From NCBI GenBank assembly GCA_947095535.1, contig OX352773.1:37035398-37099397 (forward strand): 64,000 nucleotides of DNA, given 5' to 3'. The translations under genes were made by a program, and so were the position numbers. The notes beneath the pieces were generated by a model, which saw only the letters and a program-made list of their open reading frames with translations, made no database searches and was not told the DNA's origin. Origin of the DNA: Poecilobothrus nobilitatus. Taxonomy: Eukaryota > Arthropoda > Insecta > Diptera > Dolichopodidae. The first letter of the stretch is position 1; each line of letters begins with the position of its first letter. This document shows, in pieces, positions 36,460 to 47,790 of this stretch.

Positions 36460-39186
36460 ATTTAATGTACGCAGACATAATACGTAAAATAACTTTAGTT
36501 TTTGCTCATTTATGAAGTTAAAATAATAGAATTAGAATATGAAATAATGATAAGTAGGGTAGGTAAAGTGAATCCGAAATGTGAAAACTGTGAGGTAGCT
36601 TACATATTCATATAAGTACATACATATCTGTATATAATATAAATAAGTAGACTTAGTTAAATATTTTAGCAAATTTTAATTTCATTAAAAAATAGCTAAA
36701 TTTCATATTCTGTTTGTAACTAAAATTGAATTCAATTCGAATTAATTGAAAATTATTATCTTACACATGTAGAACGTAACATAAATATACAAAAAGTGAA
36801 AGAACAATAACCAATACAATTAATATATGTATATTTAGATAAGTAAAATAAAATATCTATAATATAAATAAATATTATTTACTATATACATATATTATGT
36901 AGGCTATATAGTACGGAAATAAATTAAAATAAATTAATCCACGAAATGTGATAAATTTAAGATAAGAATTAAATGAATGGATGAATAAAATAATAAAAAT
37001 GGCGGATAAAAACAAAAAAGATTACGGAATTATAATGTAATTACTGTAGAAAAAAAAACAGAAACAAAAGTCACAGGTCAATGTCGAATTTTTTAATCAA
37101 ATTTTAAATAAAAAATAAAAATGAACAAAATTTCCTTTTCTTTTTTATTTAATTTATAGTTTATTATTTGGATATATTATAATATTATTATTTATCTTTG
37201 ATAAATTACATATAAAAAAAAATTTATTCATTAAATATTATGTAAGTATTTATACCTATATATTATAATATAGGAAATAAAGTATGTATCTATAATTTAT
37301 TTATAACTTTTTTTTTCCTATTATTTTCAATTATTTTTCATAATAATATTTTTCTGATAATTTTTCACAATTAAAATGATATTAAATTATAAAAGACAAT
37401 ATTAATTAAAATAAATATAATTAAAATTATTAATAATATTATTAAAACGAAAACAAGCAAAATTTAAAAAAAAAATAAACAAAATTTAATTGAAACAGGG
37501 AAATAATTTAAAAATATGCATTTAGGAATTTTTAATAATTAAAATTCAAAAAAAAATAAATTAATGCAATAAATATCCAAAATATGTATTTTATTTTTAA
37601 TTTTAACCTAAATTTAAAATATTTTTAATTTCATTGATTTCATAATTCAAAATTATTAATAATAATAATAAAAAAATCAGCTGTCTCCACCACAGGACCG
37701 ACAGCCACTACACGAAAAGTATAATGCCAAAATTTATAGATTTTTTACATAATAATTTATATCAAAGCAAAATAACTTCTATTAATTTAACAACATTTTG
37801 TTTTATTCAATAACAATAATAAGCAATGAAATCGTAAAAATATAATATGTGCATTCATTCATACATCCATATCCATTATTATGTAATGCACATGATTTTG
37901 TTTTCATTCAAAAATATTAGAAGTAAAAAATAACAAAACTGTAAACAAATACAAAACAAATATAAGATTAATATTGAATCTGCTAACAAAAATTTTACCG
38001 TTTTACTTTTATGTCATCAACAAAAGAATAATATGCATAGATATAAATATGTATGTATATAAATTAGAGATACAAAAAAAAAAAAAAACTGTTCATATAA
38101 ATTTATATGGAGTGTTATGTATAAAATTTGGACTTAAAAATAGTCGGATCAGAAAATGTTCTATGGCAAAGTTGTTCCTCTTTAAGTGTGTAACAACTTT
38201 TTCTTAATAATTTTTCTCATAAAATTTTTCTGTTACGAAATATTCGTAAAAAACTTTAAAAGTACACTAGTAAACTAGCACTTCCGGTTGTCTGATTTGC
38301 TCCAAAAGCTTATCAATCCGAGATATTTACGTCAAAACCTTAAATATGAAATTGCAAAAAACTCTGCTAAGTCGTTTAGGCTGTATACATGCCCACAGAC
38401 ATACCGACACACACACCCACCCACAAACACATACACACACACACACAGACGGACATCATACTAAAAAATATTTTACAGCCTTCTCCACAACTGAGTAGTG
38501 CATATTTGTCAAAATCTCGAGTACAAAGTTTTAGTATGAAAACAATACCTACCTTATACATTAATATATGCGGTCGGTAAAAAAATTTAATAAAGACGAA
38601 AAGATTTGTACGCAATTCTACGATATTTATTTGAGCATTTAAATTTAATTTTATATTTTAACTTACTTTATTGAAGAATATATATATATTTTTTTTTTAA
38701 TGTAAATAAATTTTTTTATTAGTTATTCCTCACAAGAATTTTAAGGACTTAAATTATTTTAATTTTATATACCTTTTTTTAGGAAACAGTACCTAAATTT
38801 CAAATGCGATAAAAATAATTTTAAAACAGTTTTTAAATTAACAACTGAACTTTATCCTTTTTCTACGAGTATAAAGAAAAATAACGAACAAATTTAACAA
38901 AGACTATACTATACATTAAATAAGTAAGACATTTCAAGTACAGGAATTTTAAAGTAAATATAGAAAATAAAAATACCCAACCATCCATATTTCAAACAAA
39001 AAAAAGCCATATAGTTGGATAAAATTTATTTTCATAATACTTCTCTAGCTTATATCTAATGATAATTATTTTTCTCCTTTTCACTTTTATGAGAATTGCA
39101 TGTCACATGTTCTGCATTTTTATATTTTTTATTAATTGCTATCTCTATCTTATATTTTTCCCTATTACATTTTGTTCTAACGAGGG
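36460..39186. other. Intron spacer
   Basis: TAA/ATT-rich DNA up to about 37,700, then the CA microsatellite region. No gene seen. Confidence 0.6.
38406..38447. repeat. (CA)n / CCCA-rich microsatellite
   Basis: ACACACACCCACCCACAAAC followed by a pure CA run. This is one of the few C-rich tracts in the window. Open frames in both directions here are repeat artefacts. The stretch before it (38280-38400) has near-normal G+C and may belong to an old repeat, but no second copy was seen. Confidence 0.9.
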
Positions 39187-39859
39187 ATGGTGCAAAACAT
39201 GAAAAATCACTCAAAGGAACTGTACGAAGTTCGTCTGACTAGTGTTATAGATATTAACCAAAGAAAGCCACCTCCTTTAAAATTAAATTTTAGGATGGGT
39301 CCTTTAATACATTATAATATTATAATGTATCTACACTTTAGTTTTGTCGAAAAGGATGAGGAAAAAAGGATTACTTGAGAAATTGGGTTTGGGATAATTA
39401 AGATTATGGACCACGAAAGCAAAAATTTTGAGAATATATTTGAAGAAAGTTATGTTCTTCTTATATATTTCGTAATATATATTGTTTTAGATTTGGATTA
39501 TTGTTTCGATTAGATTAATATTGTTATATATATTGTTCAGAAATCATTTTGACAGAGCATTGAAAACTCCTGAGAATAGTTTAATATCCCACATATATTA
39601 CCACAACGAGGAGTACATAAAGAAAACATTAATAACTTTTTACATTGCACCCGAACATTTTATTTATATGGATAAAGAAGGGTATTTGCAAGGTCCCAAC
39701 CATGTCCCCCTATTATTTCATTATAATAGACGGGGTACATGCAAAAAAATTTAGTATAATCCTAACAACATAAACCCCCAAGATCTGAGATTTGACACTC
39801 ACATTCCTTACAAGGATACTTTAGATAAAAAAAATGTTTGGTGGTTAGGTAGAATATAG
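39187..39859 (+). pseudogene. Coding-like relic of unknown origin, interrupted
   Basis: I do not recognise a family. Two overlapping open stretches look more like protein than the surrounding spacer. The first frame runs 39187-39513 with one in-frame TGA at 39376. A second frame, shifted by one, runs 39491-39859 with one TAG at 39752 and another at 39857. The first ends in a hydrophobic run (VLLIYFVIYIVLDL). The second, after a hydrophobic start, is rich in charged and aromatic residues (for example YIAPEHFIYMDKEG). Base composition is less AT-biased than the flanks, with CCC/GGG-containing codons. The AT-rich spacer resumes at about 39,900. This could be a decayed gene copy, a transposon remnant or an old viral insertion. 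Chance open frames in AT-rich DNA remain possible. It sits inside the giant intron, in the sense orientation. Confidence 0.35.
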
Positions 39860-42417
39860 TATAATAACATACATATTAGGATAGGAACTAGATTAGGGTA
39901 GGTTAGTTTTTTTTTTAGGGTTAATTAGATTAAGTTTTAAGTTAAAATAAGGATAAGATACTATAATGGTTTTTTCAATATTTTTTTTATCAATAATTGT
40001 AAATTAAGAATAATATATGTTAATAATCATCATAATAAAAAATGTAAGAATAATATAAAATGAAAATCTGAAAACAAAAATTAGCAAACAAAAATACTAA
40101 ATATTTTTACATGTTATTATTATATAAATGCCAAAATATCTATTTCATAAACTTTTTAGGGTAATAATGTAAGATCTTTAAATAATAAATAAAAGTTAAA
40201 AACAAAAAAAAAAAAAAAATAGTATAAAATCAGTTATGAAAATTCAAAATCGTTTTCACGTTTCTAACAATTTAGTAACTATATTAAAATTAAAATTCTT
40301 GTATACAAATCAACGTATCACATAGTTAGCATTTCTTTATTTAAATTTTGTTCTTATATCCTATAAAATCTATACATTATAAAAACCACAACAATAATAA
40401 TGAAAATAAACTTTAAAAGTTAAAAAAAGAACAACAAAATTATGTATAGACTTCTTTCAAGCATTCTAGCATTCAAATATCAGCACATATTATACACTTC
40501 AATCCTAAACCATTTTATTTTATTATAACGTAGTATAACCTGCTATAACAATGATAAATATAATATAAGTAAATAATAAGAGAATAAATAACGATCTCTG
40601 ACAGGTAATAATTAAAAAAAAATATAATTCAATAAACATCACATAGATGGCTTTTTTAAAACATGAATTATTCGATATTTTTACTTTCTATAATAAAAAA
40701 TTACACAAATTATTAGATGTATTGATTTCATTATAAAAAAATATATTATATTTTTGGTAATTTTCTTAATATCTATTGTAACTGAATATTGAAATGAAAA
40801 ATAGATAAGTATAATATAATATAAATGCAAAATAAAGAAGAAATTAATTTGCATATAATTGGGAGTAATAACGATATTTAATATATGTATTTAGAAAATT
40901 AATTAACGGTCACTTTTAATAATAATTGAAATATTTTATTGAAAATCATACGATATCATAATAAATAATTTGATTATTGAATTCAAGGACGATGTAATAT
41001 AGATCTTTAATACTAATTTATTAATTATTATACTATTAAATAATATTTAATGTAAATTTTTTCATATTCTTATAGAAAACCAATAATTTAAAAAATAAAA
41101 ATTTAATTCAATGTAGGTAATAAATGAAAAATGATCTTCGAACGACATTACAAGGAACAATTTAAAAATATTATTTAATTTTTATTAAAAATAACATTTA
41201 AGTTTAGTTAAAGATCCTATATCCTATTTCTCGTATCCTTATTTTCCAAGATTCTTGACTTAATTTTTAAAAACAGTGCAAATTTTTCTTTTAAGCAAAA
41301 ATTATTTTAATACTCATTTTAATATGATTTGCTATTCATAATGACATTTCAAAAATTTAAGATGAACTAAAAAAAAAGAAACGCTTTTTTTTAAACTTGA
41401 CTGCGGATTATTCTTCTTGGTAATATTAAGTTATGTATGTGATACCCGACATGACTTTCAGTAAAATAAATTTTTTTTTTTTACTTCTTATGAAGTTAAT
41501 GTTGATAATTTTTTTTTCACTGTTAATACTTATAATGTACATATTATATAGGTATAAACCTTTGGTTTTAGAGACTGCCTTGTAAGGCACTTGTATTTAA
41601 TTACCTTTACTTATGATTACAAAGGATTCAAAGGATTTTTAAAAATAGTAGAAATTTTTTTCACATATTATCACATCACTCACAAATCTTAACCGAAAAA
41701 ATAAATTTTCCAAAACAATTTGAAAAATTATTAGAAAATATTTCAATTTCAAAGAATTTAATTTATTATTATAGGTACTTTAAATTTTTACCGAGAAACG
41801 AAATCTTTATTCTCAAGAATTATCTCTTTAAATTTCCTATTCACATGAAATTTTTTTTCTTATTAATAATTAAATGAATGCAATATTAAATTACAATAAT
41901 TCCTTGGTCTCTAGAGATTTTTTTCTTTATTACAGCATGCGTAGACTTCTTTTGTTATACCCAAAACAGGTTATAATATCTATTTTTTGTTTTTTCATTT
42001 TAATTATTTTCTTTTAGCTGGATCATATTTTCATCTTATAACCTGTACATTACTTTTGTTTGTCTGTAATTTAATCATTCAGACCGTGTATGTATTAATA
42101 TTAAAAAAAAGTAATCATAAGATTTCAAGCATGTGTTCAAAACAAAAAAAAAAAAAAAACATCATAAAAAATGAAAAAAATAACATTAAAAATTAATGAA
42201 GTTTTGAAAATGTCATTAAAAACAAATAAAATATTTGACAAACAAAAATGAAAAAAATAATTTTAATTCGCTTGTTTCATTTAATTTTTAAATGTAACTT
42301 TGTAATTTTTTTGAACATTTTTAAGAAAACTTGAAAAAATGTAGATAATGTTCAACCGTCTGTATAATCTTATACTATCCTTTTATCTATCGGTTTGTAC
42401 AACTCAATTTAAACTAA
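39860..42417. other. Intron spacer
   Basis: AT-rich. A stretch of TTAGG/TAGGGT-like words at 39,880-39,950 is irregular and not a telomere repeat. No gene seen. Confidence 0.55.
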
Positions 42418-42597
42418 GGGGCCTCGCTGACCTAGGGGGTAAGAGCGTATAAAATACGCTATAAACACCGAGGGAGTGTGGTTTCGAATCCTGCACACGT
42501 CGTAAGAGTTATTCTCCCTTACGGCATTTACAGCCACGCCTGAACAGGAAAGGCTGTGTAAATTCCTGTCTATATTTATATGGCAGAGAAAAACATT
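42418..42597 (+). repeat. SINE-A copy 3
   Basis: Plus-strand tRNA-like head with A box TGACCTAGGGGG (about 42428-42439) and a B box with one extra T (GGTTTCGAATCC, 42480-42491). The stem arms are GTCGTAAG (42499-42506) and CTTACGGC (42518-42525), paired throughout with one G-U wobble. The body has CAGCC...GGCTG, ending at GGCAGAGAAA. The minus-strand open frame over 42409-42624 is a shadow of it. Confidence 0.86.
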
Positions 42598-45500
42598 AAA
42601 AAAAAATAATTTAAACTGGAGCAATACAATTTCATCTACCGTTATATAAAAATAAGATTTTGCAAAATTTTACCACCCTGAAATTTTAAGCGATGGGATA
42701 TTTGTATAAGTCACAAGTTAATATATTAAGTTACAAGTTCGAACTGAAATAAATTAGGTACAACCAAACAGTCAAAAGTTTCAGATTTTATTTACAGTTT
42801 TAATATTCGAAAAAGTAAACTTATACATAAACCTGTAATCGTCCATATTTATTCTTTTATTAGACTTTTAATTTCGAATTTAAGAAAAATTTTAATATTT
42901 ACTTTTTAATCATTTCTTTTATTACACACAAACTGTTTTCATTAAATAAATACGTAAAAGCAGATTTTTCAACATTTTCCTCCTAAAAAAAAAACTACAC
43001 GTGTTTTGAATGATTGGTTTGTGTATATTGTTGAGTTACTAAAAATTAGTTTGTGTCCGCAATAAACATAGTTTGTGCATTATAACACTATATGTATTAT
43101 ATATTACATATTTCGTAAATTATGTATACATATTATATTACTTATATATAATTTAAATAATTCAAAATTTTTTTGCATTATAAAATTACTAAACAACTTT
43201 TCATTTTTATGAAGATTATTATTTCAATGATTTTAAATTATTTTTATTATTTTTCTAAACACTCTTAACCATATTTTCATTCAGCCTTTTCTATATCCTG
43301 AGTTGAGTGTAATTCTTCAATACTTTAGGTATAACTTTTTCCTATTATATACTGGGTCTGTATACAGTACTTGGTCTGTTAGCTTTTTAATCAATTCCAT
43401 CATTTATATTTAAAAACTAAAAGGAAATACTGTTTGCTTAATATGTTACACATTTTCTTTCTTCACTTATTATCGCTTGAAGTGTTACAAACTGTAAATA
43501 CCTTTTAAGGTTGCTTTTCATACAAGACATTCAATATACAGCCATAAAAAATGACCTAAAAATATGTATTAGATATTCTGGATTTGAAATTTAAAAGTAT
43601 GATAAAAACAAAGAAAACAAATATATCTTTTGTACTACATTTTATTTGCAATGTTTATCTTTTTATTTTCACAGTTTTCTTTTCAAATTCCCTGATGACT
43701 CAAATTGTACGGAATTCATGTGTGACAAGTGAATGAGACAAGAACATACATTTACTTGTTTTACAAAACACGCAACAAAAAAGTGTAAAAAATTCTCTCT
43801 TAAATTTGTCATTCTATGTTTTATGATGATGAAATGGAAAAAAAAATAGAATAAAAAATTTTGAAGGATAACAAAGTTATGACTACAGAATTTTCCTTTA
43901 ATATTCTTTATTCAATTCATATTGTATATTGGATCATTTTAGAGCCACATATTATACCTATGAATTTATTTAAAATTTTTCATTCTTCTTCATTCAATGT
44001 ATTAGATATACTCATTTATGACACCTAAAATGTTCTTAAATTTAATTTAAAAATGGAAATATGGTTTATTGTTTTGAAATATAGGAGATTAAAAATTAAA
44101 AAATTCTTTAGCTTCAGAAAAGTTTAGAATACAACTTAAAAGTTTCAAGAATACATAGTATTAAATATCGAAAAAATAAATCGCAAATTAAGTATTCAAT
44201 TTTTTTTCTATAAAAGTGCTGCTAAGGATCCATTATGCTAAGGACTAAGTAGAATCATTTGACTTTTTTTTTTTTTTTTGAAATCTCCATCTCCAACTCA
44301 CATTCGTTCCATTAAAATTATTTCCTTTTTTGCTTCACCCTTCTGTTTGAGGAGTTGGTGACAACCGGTAATTTTATCAATGGGTCACGAAATAAATTTT
44401 AAAAGTAACTTAAGATTTAAGTCAAATTTTATGCTTAATGCTTCAAATATTCTGACAAGACGCTAGTAATGTTAGATAAAATGATATTTAATCGAACGAA
44501 TTTGAAAAAAAATTTATTTTTTGTAAAAAAAATTTTTGATGAATAGATAACATTCTTAGAAAAATGCGAATCACCTCAAAACTCAAAAAAAATATTTTTT
44601 TTATAAATGTACACTAAATCCTTTAACACAAAACATTCATTCAAAACAATAATAACAAAAAAAATGTAGGTAAGTTGTTCAATAAATTTATTCAAATTTT
44701 GTGGTTGTTGTCTTTGATATAATATATACATAATATACATAGTTCTTGTTTATGTTCGCAATGGAATGGATTTAAAGACTTTCAATGAATATGTAAAATT
44801 AGTTCTCCTAAGAGACAAAGAAAACAAAAAAGAAAATTCTCATAAGAGAAAAAATAAAATATGTTATGAATATCCTTCGGAACAAATTACAGACATTTCA
44901 AGCATGAAAGGGAATTTTATTTCCGTTTCATTTTTTTTTAACAAAGTTTTTTTTTTAATGAAGAGACAGTATTTCTGATTTGAATTACAACAATATTTTT
45001 TCACGGTTTTTTAGAGTTGTCTGCCTAATAATTTTAATAGACCGTTAACAATCCATAAACTAAAAAGAAATTAATTTAAATTAAGCGGTTTCAAGCTTTT
45101 TATTAGTATAAGTATACCTCATAATATCTAAATAAATTGTAATTTAGATTTTCTAAAAAGTATCTTAAATGCATATGACTTATTTCTTGGAAGTTCTATA
45201 AATCCATTGTAATTTTAATTTAAATTTAAATAAAAAAAAAAATTTAAGTTGAATAATATTAGAAATGAGTTTCTCTTCAACTTATTTTCATAAGTATAAA
45301 ATTTTAAATTACAAATCAGTATATATGTGTATATATTATAAATCAAATAAAAACAAACAAAAGTTATTAGATAAAAGAAAATTTTTAAATCTAAAGTTAT
45401 CGATTGAATTTTGGTGTTTTGTGGCAAAGTTCGTTTCCTATGCTTTTCCTTTTTATTTACTGAATAGGTTCAAGTTCAAGGGTTATATCCCTTTTATACC

Positions 45501-45654
45501 TAAATGGGAATTTTAAATTCATCAATCACGTGGTTATTCAGCTGATTAGTAACTACATATAGAAAAACAGACTTCATAAAAATTAACAGACCGTGTGGAT
45601 TAAATCCAAGTGTTTCACCGATGAACATCGCTTAAATGTTTCAAAATTTCGTCG
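42598..45654. other. Intron spacer
   Basis: AT-rich. An open frame of 70 codons at 44766-44978 has a plausible ATG but no family match that I can name. TAG|GTAAGT at 44668 lacks a pyrimidine tract. Confidence 0.5.
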
Positions 45655-45825
45655 TCATCAGTGAACATACAAATAAACTTGCGTTACACACACGTGTGTC
45701 ACTGGTGAACATTGCTGAATATAAAGGCTGAATCAATTTAATGTACTATTTTTTATCTCTAGAAATGTTCACTGGTGATATATTGGAACTTAACGCAAGT
45801 ATTCTTTTATGTTAATTGATTCAAC
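45655..45825. repeat. Interlocked inverted repeats
   Basis: ACTTGCGTTA (45677-45686) pairs with 45791-45800, and TGAATCAATT (45729-45738) pairs with 45814-45823. The two arms interlock and are not nested. ATCAGTGAACAT (about 45657-45668) also matches the complement of ATGTTCACTGGTGA (about 45765-45778). GTGAACAT motifs recur four times. Probably a decayed fold-back element. Confidence 0.55.
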
Positions 45826-47213
45826 ATGCTAAAAAGAAAAAAGTTTTCAATATTATGACGGATGTCAAAAGAGATGAGAGTGTTAGTCTCAAAGAGGTTA
45901 TCAATGAGACGAATGAATTTTTAAACTCGAACAAGATAATTAAAAAATAAAAAAATATATAGCGCAGGTCGTATATAGGTTTTATAGATATACTAACCAG
46001 ATTTTTGAAAGAGAAATATTATCGGCATTACACCTTATTAGCTAAAAAAGCAATATTAATACACCGTTATCATGATAACGTTAAAAAAAATAAACTTAAT
46101 ATGCTTTTTTTTTTTTTTTATAATATTTTTCAATTCTTATGTCATGTTTATTCAATTTATTTTATTTACACTTAGTCACATCCTGTTTTTTTTTTTTTAT
46201 TTTTCCTTTTTATTTCTGTATTATTTTAATACGAGGATTTTTTAAATTATTATTTTATAAATAATTTTTCAGTTATTCTTTTTTTGTTTTTTTTTTGTTC
46301 TAGTTGTTGTTGATTTTGTTATTGTTTTTATTATTTTTTTATATACATACATAAATATTACATATGTATTTTACATTCAATTTCTACTATACGTTTTGAT
46401 TGTTTCTGTTTTTATTTTTAAATATTCTTGTATTATTCGGTGAATTTTTGTTTAACAAAGCGAAACGCATATAATATACTTACATAATACATACATACAT
46501 TCATAAAAAAAAAAGTAAAAAAAAAACTAACTTTATATTGTATTTGTATTTTAATTTATAATATTATTATTATTATGAATGAGTAACAATATCTAACAAA
46601 TATCAGGATTCAGGATAAGTATTTAGAGCATAATTGAGTATTAAATTTAGTATGAATGAATTGTTTTTTTTTTTTTTAATTTTTAAATAAAGTGTTTTAA
46701 TGTTTTATTCTCATCATTATAAAATCTGAAGAATATGTATGTATACTTACGTATGCATATACTGTATAAGTATTGTCAGAGTGATACTTATTTCAATAAA
46801 TTAATAAATATATTAAATTTGAATTTTCTTTTTGAAAAGTTGCATTTAAAAAAAAAATATGTTATTTGCCTGAAAAAAAAAAGTAAATAAAATTTTGAAA
46901 TTGGAATTATTTCAAGATTTCACGGTACATTGATTTTTTGGCAAATTACACGGTTATTATAAAGTCTGAGAGTATAAATAATTAAGTAAAAAAATTAATT
47001 CAATTCAAATTATTAAAAGAGATGTAATTAAAAATTATTCAAGGTATTCAAATTAAAAAAAAAATTAAATAAATAAAAATACCTATAGAAGAAAATTTAA
47101 TTAAAAAAAAATTAAAAAAAAATTTAATGGTTTTTAAACAAAAATAAGTAGCTAATAAAACGTTTTTTAATAAGTACTTATATATAAGTATGTACCTACT
47201 TGTAAAACATATA
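45826..47213. other. Intron spacer
   Basis: It contains a 16-bp perfect palindrome CGTTATCATGATAACG (46065-46080) and a 23-base match (46852-46874) to a point inside the Tigger-like element (47398-47420). Otherwise AT-rich. Confidence 0.55.
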
Positions 47214-47788
47214 CAAGTGAAACTTTTATAACTCGAACTTTCTAAATGTTCGGAAATTGGTTCGAATTAAAGAGAATTCGAGTAATAGAGACTTAAAAAA
47301 ATTGCACAAAGCATATAATTAAATTAATTTTTCTTTTAAAGATAAATATTTTAATTTTTTACCGGTCATTTTAATTTTAAAAATTTACAACGAACACAAA
47401 AAATATGTTATTTGCCTGAACTGAATGTTTATAACTGTCAAATATGTAAACATGTACAAGTATGTACCTACATGCATATCACGTTAACAAATAATGGTGA
47501 AAACTAAAACAAAAATGAGAGTATGATAACAAAAAAAAAAAAAACAAAAAGAATAACAAAAGTTATATTTTGTTTTCAATTTAATTCAACAAAAAGTACA
47601 AGTTAAGGAAACTTTTTTACTCAAAATGACATTAAATAGTTCGAGTAAGAGAAAAGTTCGAGTTAAAGAGATTTTCGAGTAAGAGAAACTAATTTATATA
47701 AACAGTTGATACAAAATTTTAAATGCATCAAAATAGTTCGATAGGAGATTTCGAGCTTAAGAAGGTACGAGTTAAGGAAGTTCCACCG
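47214..47788. mobile_element. Tigger/pogo-like MITE, 575 bp
   Basis: The left end CAAGTGAAACTTTTATAACT, continuing CGAACTTTC, matches the reverse complement of the right end, CGGTGGAACTTCCTTAACTC, continuing GTACCTTC. A TA dinucleotide flanks each side (47212-47213 and 47789-47790), as expected for the Tc1/mariner-pogo group. Further TTCGAGTTAAAGAGA-type motifs repeat near both ends. The interior is AT-rich with no transposase. The element ends about 1.5 kb before the exon at 49253. Confidence 0.68.
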
Positions 47789-47790
47789 TA

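Noticed and set aside
38376..38615. Cysteine/valine-rich minus-strand and threonine/histidine-rich plus-strand frames
   Set aside because: Direct translation of a CA/GT microsatellite.
39880..39950. Telomere-like TTAGG words
   Set aside because: Irregular spacing with intervening bases; no tandem array.
42409..42624. 71-codon minus-strand open frame
   Set aside because: Shadow of SINE-A copy 3.
44668..44673. TAG|GTAAGT as a recursive splice site
   Set aside because: The preceding 30 bases are A-rich with no pyrimidine run.
44766..44978. 70-codon open frame with an ATG start
   Set aside because: Ends in poly-F low complexity and has no supporting context.
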